The notes below the pieces were generated by a model. It worked only from the letters and a program-made list of their open reading frames with translations, did no database searches and was not told the origin of the DNA. The translations under genes were made by a program, and so were the position numbers. A DNA stretch of 64,000 nucleotides from assembly GCF_004795015.1 (NCBI RefSeq), contig NZ_SSBI01000009.1, forward strand, positions 1 through 64,000, read 5' to 3'. The stretch's first letter is position 1. Every line of letters begins with the position of its first letter. Source of the stretch: Streptomyces sp. A1277. GTDB taxonomy: Bacteria; Actinomycetota; Actinomycetes; Streptomycetales; Streptomycetaceae. Shown in pieces: positions 8,549 to 16,647 of the stretch.

Positions 8549-10018
8549 CTATGCGGCTGCGGGCTCCGGGGCCGGTCCGCCTTCCGGTCCGCCTTCCGGG
8601 GGCCCTGCCGGCGCCTGGCGGGGCATCAGGGTGACGAACGGGATGCTGAGGGCCGTGGCGGCCAGGACGACGACGAGCGTGACCTGCATCGCGTGGCCGT
8701 ACCCGGAGGCCGCGTATCCGTAGAAGACCGACGAGACCGCTGCCGAGCCGATCGCCGTGGAGAGCTGCTGCATCGAGGTGAGCGAACCACTGGCGCTGCC
8801 CGCCTCTTCGGGCTTCGCGTCGCCGAGGGCGATGGTCGGGATCGTGGTGTAGCACAGGCCGGTACCGATGCCGATGACCAGGAACGCCGGGGCCAGTGCC
8901 CACAGACTGACGTCCGTACCGGAGTGGTTGACGAGGGCCAGTAGCCAGCCGCTGCCGACGATGCTGATGCCCAGGCCGACGAAGACGAGTGTGCGGCCGA
9001 GCTTGGTCACCAGGCCGCCCATGGCGGCGAACGTGGCGATGATGAGCCCCGCGGTGAGCGGAACCATGTTGAACGATGCCGTCCGCGGGCTGGCGTGCAG
9101 CCCTTCCTGCATGAACAGCGACAGCACGAAGAAGAGGCCGGTGCCCGCGATGAACGAGACGAGTCCTACGACCATGCCGGAGGTGAACCCCCGGCTCTTC
9201 AGGAGCGAGGGCACGATGAGCGGGCTGGCCGCGGTGCGCTGACGGTAGGCGAAGGCGGCGAAGAGCAGGACGCCGACGGCGACCGAGGTCACGGCGGCGG
9301 CCTTCCAGCCATTGGTCGAGCCCTCGATCAGGCCGTACATCATCCCGAGCATGGCCAGCCCGAGGAGGCCGGAGGCCCACCCGTCGATGACGGTGGCCCG
9401 GTCGCCGTCGTCGCGTGGCAGGAGCTTGACGGCCGCCAGCAGCCCGGCGAGGCCGAGGACGATCGTGAGGAGGAAGATCGGGCGCCAGCTCAGACCGAAC
9501 ATGTCCGCGTCGATGATGAGGCCGGCGAGGACCGGGCCGACCACGGCGGAGACGCCGAGAACCGGGCCGAACAGGCCGAATGCCTTGGCGAGCATGTCGG
9601 GGCTGAACACCTTCGTCATGATCGCCATGCCCTGCGGGATGAGCAGGGCCCCGAACGCGCCCTGGGCGACTCGGGCGATGATGATCAGGACCGGGTCGGG
9701 GGCGAAGCCGGCCAGTGCCGAGGCCAGGGTGAACCCGCCGATGCCGATCAGGAAGAGCCTGCGCTGGCCGAACTTGTCGCCCAGCCGCCCGCCGACCAGG
9801 AGCAGGATGCCCATGGCGAGCATGTACGCAGGCCCCAGCCACTTGATCAGGCTCACTCCGCCGTCGAGGTCGGCGGCGATGGTGGGGGCCGCGATGTTCG
9901 TGACCGTTCCATCGATCACGTCGAGAGCGTCGACGACGATCACCAGCCCCAGGATCGCCCACATCCGACGGCGGGAGACGGGTGCGGTGTCCATGTCAGG
10001 CTTATCTAAACTAGTCAA
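8549..10018 (-). CDS. MFS drug exporter, DHA2 (EmrB/QacA) type
   Basis: A proton-coupled exporter of 489 residues with about 14 membrane segments, the count typical of the DHA2 family. Visible marks are a DALDVIDGTVTNIAAPTI stretch in helix 1 (variant of motif D1), GGRLGDKFGQRRLFLIG (motif A) and a Pro/Gly-rich helix 5. SgcB-like 14-TM exporters accompany enediyne clusters, so export of product and self-protection is the likely role. The start is uncertain. A TTG at 10018 has AAGGA upstream and would make codon 4 a TTA, a bldA-dependent leucine codon. An ATG at 9994 avoids this but has a poor ribosome site. It heads away from the thioesterase-like gene 96 bases upstream. Confidence 0.85.
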   Translation of the reverse strand: MTSLDKPDMDTAPVSRRRMWAILGLVIVVDALDVIDGTVTNIAAPTIAADLDGGVSLIKWLGPAYMLAMGILLLVGGRLGDKFGQRRLFLIGIGGFTLASALAGFAPDPVLIIIARVAQGAFGALLIPQGMAIMTKVFSPDMLAKAFGLFGPVLGVSAVVGPVLAGLIIDADMFGLSWRPIFLLTIVLGLAGLLAAVKLLPRDDGDRATVIDGWASGLLGLAMLGMMYGLIEGSTNGWKAAAVTSVAVGVLLFAAFAYRQRTAASPLIVPSLLKSRGFTSGMVVGLVSFIAGTGLFFVLSLFMQEGLHASPRTASFNMVPLTAGLIIATFAAMGGLVTKLGRTLVFVGLGISIVGSGWLLALVNHSGTDVSLWALAPAFLVIGIGTGLCYTTIPTIALGDAKPEEAGSASGSLTSMQQLSTAIGSAAVSSVFYGYAASGYGHAMQVTLVVVLAATALSIPFVTLMPRQAPAGPPEGGPEGGPAPEPAAA

Positions 10019-10114
10019 GACAACGTCCTTCTCGGTTGCTTCGGGGGCGCCCGTCCTGGGCGCACTCAGCCTTCACGAACGCTACCGGCGCGCTCGACAC
10101 CGCCTGATGAAGTT

Positions 10115-10939
10115 TTACAACTCGTGCTGTTTCGATGGCTGGTTGCCGACTTCCCCGAGCACGCACGCGGCCAGCTCCGGGGTCACGGCGTCGGGCCGGT
10201 CCGCGGGCGGCGGCAGTACGGTGCGGCACCGTTGCGGAACGCTCCCGGGCAGCACGAAGCCGGGCTCGTCGGTCAGCACCGTGATCCCGACCGCGCCGGA
10301 GGGCACCTCTACGGGCCGGTCGTTGCGGCAGGCCAGCAGGAACGCGAGCCAGGTCCGGTAGGACACCAGGAGTTCGGAGAAGGCCAGAGGTGCCTTGCCG
10401 AGGCCGAGCCGCGTCGCCATCGCCGCCAGGTCCTCGCCCATGAGCTGCTCCATCCCCGCGACGCAGGACAGCGGATCGCCGTCCAGGTCGGGAGGGGGCC
10501 GCCCCGCCGCGCCCAGCTTTCCCTGGAACTCGGCGAAGATCTCGGTGACGTGGGCCGTGTCGGGCCAGGTCGGCTGCACCAGGAGGGCGGTGACATCCCG
10601 CTCCCCGGCCAGCCGGTCGGCGATCCGCAGGGACAGGGCGGCGGAGCTGCAATGGGCCACGACGAACACCGGCCGGCCGGGCGCGGCGGAGGCTTCGCCG
10701 GCGCGGAAGGCGGCAGCGGCTTCGTCGGCCAGGTCCGGCAGGGTGGCATAGAGCCGGTCGCCCGACAGCGCACCGCGCGGGTCCACCTGATGGACCGAGT
10801 GGCCGACCGCCGCGTCAGCGATCAGGCTGCTGAGCCGCGGCGCCGCGGTGAGCGGCTGGAAGTCGGAGACCAGGATGGCCGCTCCGTCCCCGGAACTGAG
10901 CCGACTGCACAGGGGTTTGGTACCGACGACGGCACGCAT
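10115..10939 (-). CDS. Thioesterase-like alpha/beta-hydrolase with Cys at the nucleophile position
   Basis: A 274-residue protein resembling the thioesterase domains of NRPS/PKS systems (FQPLTAAPRLSSLI; a typical VDPRGA; AADEAAAAF-like helix). The elbow normally reading GHSxG is AHCSSA, putting Cys97 at the nucleophile position. Some release domains use Cys, notably the beta-lactone-forming one of obafluorin synthesis, so this may be functional, but the C-terminal catalytic His motif is not obvious and the protein could be degenerate. It lies just downstream of two free-standing condensation proteins on the same strand, and the NRPS at 22431 has no terminal thioesterase. The start is preceded by AAGGGAA. 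Confidence 0.65.
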   Translation of the reverse strand: MRAVVGTKPLCSRLSSGDGAAILVSDFQPLTAAPRLSSLIADAAVGHSVHQVDPRGALSGDRLYATLPDLADEAAAAFRAGEASAAPGRPVFVVAHCSSAALSLRIADRLAGERDVTALLVQPTWPDTAHVTEIFAEFQGKLGAAGRPPPDLDGDPLSCVAGMEQLMGEDLAAMATRLGLGKAPLAFSELLVSYRTWLAFLLACRNDRPVEVPSGAVGITVLTDEPGFVLPGSVPQRCRTVLPPPADRPDAVTPELAACVLGEVGNQPSKQHEL

Positions 10940-10957
10940 CGCTGTTCCCTTCCCGGT

Positions 10958-12358
10958 TCACGCGCTGGATTCCTGTTTCGGCAGGGCCGAGTCGGGGGAC
11001 TTCAGCGACGCGAGCAGCAGCTCTCGGTACTCGTCGACCATCGCGACGATGGTCGGCAGGTCGAAGTCGAGGCTGTTGTACTTCACGACGCCCACCACGT
11101 CCCCGTCCGGGTGCAGGTCCAGTTCCCACAGGTTGCCGTCCGGGATCTCCGACACGTCGACCAGCGATGTCAGGCGGCGGCGGAGCGCGGAGAGGCGGAG
11201 GCCGCCGATGTCGTCGGCGCCTTCCGAGGGGAACTGGGAGATCTGGAAGGCGGAGACGACGCTGCTCACGTTCATGATCGGGCCGGACATCAGTTCCGGT
11301 TCGGACTTGGCGATGATCTCGCCGAACGGGAGTTCGTAGGAGTATGCCTCAAGCAACGAGGCCCGGGTCCGGCGGACCAGGTCGGCGAAGCTCGCGCAGC
11401 CGGACACATCGGTCCGGATCGGCAGGAAGTTGAACAGCGTCCCCACCGTGTCCTCGAAGCCGGGCTCGGTACGGCCGGACGTGATGACGGGCGAGACGAT
11501 GTCGGTCCTGCCTGTCCTGCGGTGCAGGAACAGATTGAAACAGGCGAACAGGACCATGAACGGCGAGCTGTGCAGTGACTTGGCCAGTGACGTGGTGGCG
11601 CCGGCAAGCTCCTGGTCGAGCACGAACCGGTAGACCGAGTAGACGGGTGGGACGTCCAAGCGCCTCGGCCGGTCAGTGGGGAGGATGAGCATTTCCCCGC
11701 CCGACAGGGTGTCCTTCCAGTACTCGCGCGCGATGGTGGCGGACTCGCTGTCGCGGGCTTCCTGCTGCCAGAGGGCGTACTCGCCGAGCTGGCGGGTCTC
11801 CGGCAGGTCGGGAGCGGGCAGCCCCCGGCGGGTCGCGTAGCAGATGGTGAAGTCACGCATGAGCACCTGCATGGACCAGCCGTCACTGGCCAGATGGTTG
11901 GTGACGATGACGAAGACCGCGTCGCCGTCGTCAAACCGTGCCAGGGTCGCCCGTAGCAACGGCAGCTCCGTGGCGCCGAGCCTGCCGTCCCGGTCGACCC
12001 CGTCGAGGAACTCGTGCGCCAGGCGCTCGCGGTCGGCCTCACTCGCCGCCGGCGGAAGGTCCACGACGGTGAGGGCCGCCGGGCACGGCGGGGAGACGCG
12101 GGCGTAGGGGGCGTCCTTGTCCCTGATGATGGTCGTGCGGAGCGCCTCGTGGCGCGCGACGACATCGTCCAGCGCGAGCTGCACGGTCGCCACGTCCAGC
12201 GGCCCGCGTATGCGCCAGCCGGCCAGGACGATCCCTCGCGGGCCGAACACACCGAGGTCGTCACCCCGGTCGAAGGCGCACATGAATTCCTCATTGGCCG
12301 ACAGCGGGCGCCGCGCGGACGCGTCGTCGGCCGTCCGGTCCTCGTACGGATCAGACAC
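10958..12358 (-). CDS. Free-standing NRPS condensation-domain protein (C1)
   Basis: A 466-residue single condensation domain. The core motif HHxxxDG reads NHLASDG at residues 154-160: the second, catalytic His is kept and the first is Asn. Other C-domain landmarks are RHEALRTTI, a YWKDTLSG segment and the DTVGTLFNFLPIRT region of the latch. SgcC5 in C-1027 synthesis is a free-standing condensation protein that joins a carrier-bound amino acid to the enediyne core, and that is a plausible role here. The GTG start at 12358 has GAGG upstream; an open frame extends to 12421 without a ribosome site. It follows C2 by 115 bases in the same direction. Confidence 0.85.
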   Translation of the reverse strand: MSDPYEDRTADDASARRPLSANEEFMCAFDRGDDLGVFGPRGIVLAGWRIRGPLDVATVQLALDDVVARHEALRTTIIRDKDAPYARVSPPCPAALTVVDLPPAASEADRERLAHEFLDGVDRDGRLGATELPLLRATLARFDDGDAVFVIVTNHLASDGWSMQVLMRDFTICYATRRGLPAPDLPETRQLGEYALWQQEARDSESATIAREYWKDTLSGGEMLILPTDRPRRLDVPPVYSVYRFVLDQELAGATTSLAKSLHSSPFMVLFACFNLFLHRRTGRTDIVSPVITSGRTEPGFEDTVGTLFNFLPIRTDVSGCASFADLVRRTRASLLEAYSYELPFGEIIAKSEPELMSGPIMNVSSVVSAFQISQFPSEGADDIGGLRLSALRRRLTSLVDVSEIPDGNLWELDLHPDGDVVGVVKYNSLDFDLPTIVAMVDEYRELLLASLKSPDSALPKQESSA

Positions 12359-12473
12359 GGCAACCTCGTTCCCATTCGCTCGATCCAGCCGGTCATCGCC
12401 ACCGCGGCCGCCCGGCGTCACGGCGGCCGGTTCGCGTGGTGGGTCCTCTTCGCGTCGATGGTTCCGTCGCGGT

Positions 12474-13835
12474 CTACTGCTGATCCCGTGCGGCGAGTAC
12501 AGCCGCCCTTTCGGACCGGCCGCGGGTCCATGCCCGCTCCGGCCGGTCGGTCATCGCCTGGACCAGCTCTGTGAAGTCGGAGCCCCAGCTGTCCACCGTG
12601 GCGGCGTCCACCGAGCCGGGTTCGTACTCGATGACACAGCGGAAGTCGCCCCCCGGGACGACGAGGAAGGTCCAGATGATCACGCCTCGGCGGAACGAGG
12701 CGGCCTCCTCCTCGGGCAGGCTCACCGGTTCGACGCTGGTGGTGAAATCGGTGTCCTGGTTGTCCGCCGGCGCACTGACGTAGTTGAAGCCGGACGGCAG
12801 CACCATCGGATCGCCGGGCGGGTTCATCAGGGTGGGGTACATGCCGAGGAGCGACTCGGTGGGCAGTTGGTGCTGCTGGGCCTCGACGCTCGCCCGGCGC
12901 GCACGGAGCATGAGGTCGAGGAAGGTCTCGCAGTCGTCGTACTCCAGCCGGACGGGGACGAGGTTGGCGAAGAACCCGATGGTGTTGAAGTACTCCTCGG
13001 CGGGCCGGCCGCTGTTCACGGTCATCAGCGTGATGTCGGTCCGGCCGGAGATCTTCTCCATCAGCACCATGTACGCCGCCAGGCAGACGTGCCAGATGCT
13101 GCACCGGTTCCGGGCCGCGCCCGCGGTGACCTTCGCGAGGGTGTCGGGATCGAGCGAGAAGTTCCGCACGGCGGTGCGCGCCGACTGGTTCTCGGGGTCG
13201 TAGGGCCGGTCCGTCGGCATCGTGGACATCGTGGCGCCGGCCAGCTTGTCCTTCCAGTAGCGGCGTGCCTCCGCCGCCTTCTCGCTCCGCAGGAACTCCT
13301 GCTCCCAGGTGGCGAATCCGCTGAACGGGACCGGGGCCGGCAGCGTGTGCGGCACCCCGGTCACCCTGGCCCGGTAGCAGGCCGCGATTTCGCTGCGCAG
13401 GACGCCGACCGACCAGCCGTCGCTGTAGAGGTGGTGGCTCAGGAGGGTGAGCACGGCGTCCTGGGCGTCGAACCGGTGCAGGACGGCGCGCAACGACGGC
13501 GCGTCCAGGAAGTCCATCGACTCTTCGTTCACCGCGTGCAGCAGCTCGGCGGCGATCTCGTCGCGGGAGCGGCCGGGGGTCTCGGGAACGTCGCGCACGG
13601 CGAGCGGGACCGGCATCGGCGGCAGCACCTCCAGAGACCCGCCCATGCCGCTCTCGTCGTAGTGGACCCGGCTGCGCAGGGACTCCTGCCGTGCCACCAC
13701 GTCGTCGAGCGCGCCCTTGAGCGCGTCGACGTCCAGTTCTCCCTTGATGCGAAGCACGTGGGCGCAGACGTGCTTCGGTGAGCGCTGCAGGCCCATCGGG
13801 TCCCTCTGCCGGGAACTCAGCGGATACATGTCCAC
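12474..13835 (-). CDS. Free-standing NRPS condensation-domain protein (C2)
   Basis: A 453-residue single condensation domain with an intact HHLYSDG motif (His134 and His135, the latter catalytic). RQESLRSRV, YWKDKLAG and the NTIGFFANLVPVRL stretch match conserved C-domain segments. It is distantly related to C1 downstream, so the two probably have different acceptors or donors, for example one amide and one ester bond. The start is a GTG with GGAG eight bases upstream. The carrier-protein gene (13912-14451) ends 76 bases upstream, placing a carrier protein and two condensation enzymes in one operon. A 16-base perfect palindrome (13871-13886) lies in that gap. Confidence 0.88.
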   Translation of the reverse strand: MDMYPLSSRQRDPMGLQRSPKHVCAHVLRIKGELDVDALKGALDDVVARQESLRSRVHYDESGMGGSLEVLPPMPVPLAVRDVPETPGRSRDEIAAELLHAVNEESMDFLDAPSLRAVLHRFDAQDAVLTLLSHHLYSDGWSVGVLRSEIAACYRARVTGVPHTLPAPVPFSGFATWEQEFLRSEKAAEARRYWKDKLAGATMSTMPTDRPYDPENQSARTAVRNFSLDPDTLAKVTAGAARNRCSIWHVCLAAYMVLMEKISGRTDITLMTVNSGRPAEEYFNTIGFFANLVPVRLEYDDCETFLDLMLRARRASVEAQQHQLPTESLLGMYPTLMNPPGDPMVLPSGFNYVSAPADNQDTDFTTSVEPVSLPEEEAASFRRGVIIWTFLVVPGGDFRCVIEYEPGSVDAATVDSWGSDFTELVQAMTDRPERAWTRGRSERAAVLAARDQQ

Positions 13836-13911
13836 GGTGGCACTCCAGAATCTGTCGGGGTGGGATCGAGTGACGGCCGGCCGTCAGGTCGTGCTTCGCA
13901 GCGGTCCGTCG

Positions 13912-14451
13912 TCAGACGTCGGTGGTCAGCGTGTCCAGGAGCCGGTCGAGCTCCGCGACGGTGGGCGCGTCGAAGATTTCGTTGATCGATATCTCCACAC
14001 CGGCCGCCGGGCCGACGCGGCTGGCGATCAGCATGGCGTCGATGGACTCGCCACCCATCACGAAGAAGTCGTCGTCCAGCCCCCACCGGGGCCTGGCGAG
14101 CACCTCCGCGAAGACCGTGCACAGCGCTTCCTGACGGGCCGATCCCGGCGACCGGTAAGGCACCAGCCCCCGCAGATCCGGCACCGGCAGCGCCTGCGGC
14201 CGCGGTGCCCCGCCGGCGTCCACCGGAATCGCATCGACAACCACCACAGCCGCCGGCACCGCCGTACCGGGCAACGCCCCCCTCAGGAGCCGATGCAGCA
14301 CGGCCAGATCGAAACCGGGACCACCCGGCACCACATAGGCCACATGCACCTGGCCCACGGAATCCCGCACATGCGCCAGGACCGCGGCATCCGCGAGATC
14401 GGGGCAGGCGGCCAGCACGTCTCGCACATCCTGGAGCGCGGCAACAGCCAT
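13912..14451 (-). CDS. Carrier protein with a relic adenylation sub-domain, copy 1
   Basis: A 179-residue protein. Residues about 1-100 resemble only the C-terminal sub-domain of an adenylation domain (ADAAVLAHV; HVAYVVPGG; VVVVDAIPVDAGG...QALP). The invariant A10 Lys of [10 protein letters not shown] is lost, as the motif reads AGGAPRPQALP. Residues about 110-179 are a peptidyl carrier domain with DDDFFVMGGESIDAM, where the Ser of GGES carries phosphopantetheine. It cannot activate an amino acid itself and needs loading in trans. The gene lies in a 618-bp segment almost identical to 34879-35496 in inverted orientation. It leads the operon of free-standing condensation proteins. The start is supported by AGGTGAGCG and conservation between copies. 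Confidence 0.88.
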   Translation of the reverse strand: MAVAALQDVRDVLAACPDLADAAVLAHVRDSVGQVHVAYVVPGGPGFDLAVLHRLLRGALPGTAVPAAVVVVDAIPVDAGGAPRPQALPVPDLRGLVPYRSPGSARQEALCTVFAEVLARPRWGLDDDFFVMGGESIDAMLIASRVGPAAGVEISINEIFDAPTVAELDRLLDTLTTDV

Positions 14452-14536
14452 CAGTCGCTCACCTTCCACGCAGGCTCCGAGCATTCCCCCACAGCCTTCG
14501 CAAGCCCGGCCCCGCCGACAAGCTCCCAGATTGCTC
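13919..14536. repeat. Inverted duplication, arm 1 (618 bp)
   Basis: Matches 34879-35496 in reverse orientation over 618 bases without gaps. I found three mismatches, all silent in the carrier-protein gene. The segment holds nearly the whole gene plus about 85 bases of upstream sequence. Identity stops abruptly at both ends. Confidence 0.9.
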
Positions 14537-14639
14537 TGCTCGGGCCGCGCTGAGGCAACTGAAGAGATGCGTCTTGAGCGGCCCGCGGAAAGAGTGGTGA
14601 CCACCTCTGTGGACGAGTCCGGAACTGGGAGATGTCGCG

Positions 14640-15299
14640 ATGGCTTTGCCCGAAGTTGTGTCACGAGACGAATGGTTCGCGGCGCGTCTGCCCCTTCTCG
14701 CCAAGGAGAAGGAGCACAGTCGTGCCCGGGACGCGCTGCACGCCGAACGGCAGAGTCTGCCGATGTTCCCCGTCGACCAGGATTACGGTTTCGACACGCC
14801 CGACGGCAAGCGAAGCCTGCTCGAACTGTTCGACGGCCGGCGGCAGCTGATCATCTACCACTTCATGCTGCCGTCCGTCACCGGCGGCAGCTTCTGCCTG
14901 GGCTGCTCGTTCTGGGTCGACAACATGCCCGCCCATCTTGAGCACCTGCACGCCCGCGACACGTCGCTGGCGGTGGACTGCCCGGTGCCCCTGGCCGACT
15001 TCGTCGAGCACAAGGAGCGAATGGGCTGGACGGTCCCCGTGGTCTCCTCGTTCGGCAACAGCTTCTACGACGACTTCAACTTCGAGCTCGTCCCGGGGGC
15101 GACGAAGATACCGGGGATCAGCGTCTTCCTGCGCGGCGACGACGACCAGGTCTACTGCACCTACTCGACCGCCTTCCGCGGAACGGATCTGGTCAACAAC
15201 ACCTACAACTACCTCGACCTGACGTTCCTCGGGCGGCAGGAAGACGACCTGCCGTTCAAGTGGGCCTGGCTGCGGTATCACGACGAGTACGAGAACTGA
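14640..15299 (+). CDS. DUF899-family thioredoxin-like protein
   Basis: A 219-residue cytosolic protein of the DUF899 group. Landmarks are the N-terminal SRDEWFAARLPLLAKEKE helix, the thioredoxin-like strand RRQLIIYHFML, and a CLGCSFW motif giving a CxxC pair, followed by SSFGNSFYDDFNFE and a C-terminal DLTFLGRQED. The family is common in actinobacteria and its reaction is not known; the CxxC suggests redox chemistry. The start follows GGGAGATGTCGCG. It is divergent from the carrier-protein gene, sharing a gap of about 190 bases, and is closed by a strong terminator. Confidence 0.85.
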   Translation: MALPEVVSRDEWFAARLPLLAKEKEHSRARDALHAERQSLPMFPVDQDYGFDTPDGKRSLLELFDGRRQLIIYHFMLPSVTGGSFCLGCSFWVDNMPAHLEHLHARDTSLAVDCPVPLADFVEHKERMGWTVPVVSSFGNSFYDDFNFELVPGATKIPGISVFLRGDDDQVYCTYSTAFRGTDLVNNTYNYLDLTFLGRQEDDLPFKWAWLRYHDEYEN

Positions 15300-15340
15300 G
15301 CCGGTCCCGGAGGCCGCCGGTTCGCCTGGCACAGGTCCCT

Positions 15341-15380
15341 CATCGCGGCCGATACCCCCCTCGGGGTATCGGCCGCGATG
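15341..15380. terminator. Perfect hairpin terminator between convergent genes
   Basis: Eighteen-base perfect arms (15341-15358 and 15363-15380) with a 4-nt loop, between the DUF899 gene and the acyltransferase-like gene. Confidence 0.85.
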
Positions 15381-15402
15381 TCGTGCACGGGCCTCGGCGC
15401 GA

Positions 15403-16443
15403 TCAGGACTTCAGCACCTCGGCCAGTGCCTCGTCGATGGCTGCCGCGTCCTCGGGGGTCAGGCCGTACATGGTGAAGTGCCCCAGCGGGCCGTCGATCA
15501 CCCGCAGCCGGGCATCGCGGATCATGGCCGCGTCGCGCTCGTGGTCCTCGGCCGGGAACAGGAGGTCGTCACCGAACGCGAAGACGAAGAACTCGGCGGT
15601 GATCCGGCCGAGCGCCGCCTCCATGTCTCCGCCGGTGCACAGGCTGACGTCCGCGGCGCGCCACTTCGCCGCCTGGCGGAGCAGGTTGTTCGGGTCCATG
15701 GGCCGGAAATGGCTGCGGGTGAATCCCAGGGTGAACTCCTCGGCGCCGGCGAATCCGATCCGGCGCCACACCTCGTCGCGGAAGAACCGGTAGCTGGTGC
15801 TGGTCGCGGCCCAGGCCATCGCATGCCTGCTGAGGCCGAGATCCACGTCGTCGGAGTCCGTGTAGAAACCGTCCGCGAACGCGGGATCCGAGCGCAGGAG
15901 CTCGCACTGCACATCGAGTTGCAGCTGGTTTTGGACCGGCGTCCTCGCGGTGGCCGCGAACACGCCCGCGCGCAGCACCATCTCCGGGTGGCGTACCGCC
16001 CATTCGTAGGTCTGCTGACCGCCCATCGACCAGCCGAGCACCGCGTGCAGGGCCGTGATCCCGAACCGCTCGGTCACCAGCCGGTGCTGGGCCCGTACGT
16101 CGTCGGCAATGGTCACCGCGGGGAAGTGACCGCGGTCGAACGGCGCCGGCGTATTGCTCGGTGACGAGGACAGGCCACTGCCGAACTGGTCGGGCAGGAT
16201 GAGGAAGTACCGAGAGGGGTCGAGCGCCCGGCCCTCACCGATGAGCATCTGCATCGAGGCCGACGTGCCCGAGTACATGTGCGGCACGAGCACGGCGTTG
16301 TCCTTGGCCGCGTTCAGGCGGCCAAGCGTGCGGTACGCCAGCCGTGCGGCGGGCAGTGTGTCCCCGCTGTCCAGTGTGTACGGACCGAGTTCGAAGTACT
16401 CGTGCGGACCCTGCACCGCGGCGGAATAGTATTCGGCGCCCAT
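15403..16443 (-). CDS. MetX-like alpha/beta-hydrolase-fold acyltransferase
   Basis: A 346-residue protein of the homoserine O-acetyltransferase (MetX/CefG) group. It has the family opening LDSGDTLPAARLAYRTLGRLN, the nucleophile elbow GWSMGG, and a C-terminal GDDLLFPAED acid region with GPLGHFTMYG supplying the His. Members transfer acetyl from acetyl-CoA to a hydroxyl, and some act as hydrolases or tailor natural products, as CefG does for cephalosporin. Here O-acylation of an intermediate is plausible but unproven. The ATG at 16443 is preceded by GGGAGG at ideal distance; the frame is open far upstream but reads through non-coding DNA. It is divergent from the Baeyer-Villiger monooxygenase, with a 204-base shared promoter region. 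Confidence 0.85.
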   Translation of the reverse strand: MGAEYYSAAVQGPHEYFELGPYTLDSGDTLPAARLAYRTLGRLNAAKDNAVLVPHMYSGTSASMQMLIGEGRALDPSRYFLILPDQFGSGLSSSPSNTPAPFDRGHFPAVTIADDVRAQHRLVTERFGITALHAVLGWSMGGQQTYEWAVRHPEMVLRAGVFAATARTPVQNQLQLDVQCELLRSDPAFADGFYTDSDDVDLGLSRHAMAWAATSTSYRFFRDEVWRRIGFAGAEEFTLGFTRSHFRPMDPNNLLRQAAKWRAADVSLCTGGDMEAALGRITAEFFVFAFGDDLLFPAEDHERDAAMIRDARLRVIDGPLGHFTMYGLTPEDAAAIDEALAEVLKS

Positions 16444-16647
16444 GGCGACCTCCCGAGGAATGGTTTCGCACACGACTGTTCCGCCGAAGGCGGTAGCCGT
16501 CTTCTTCACCCGTGCGCGCCTTCCCCGGCACCGCAATTGAGGAGAACCCGAACCGGCCGGCCTCGCCAATAATCGAAAATCGCCGTTGTCGTCAGCGGTC
16601 GAGGCGTATGGGGTGCCACCATCCACGGTTGCGGAGGATTGATACAC

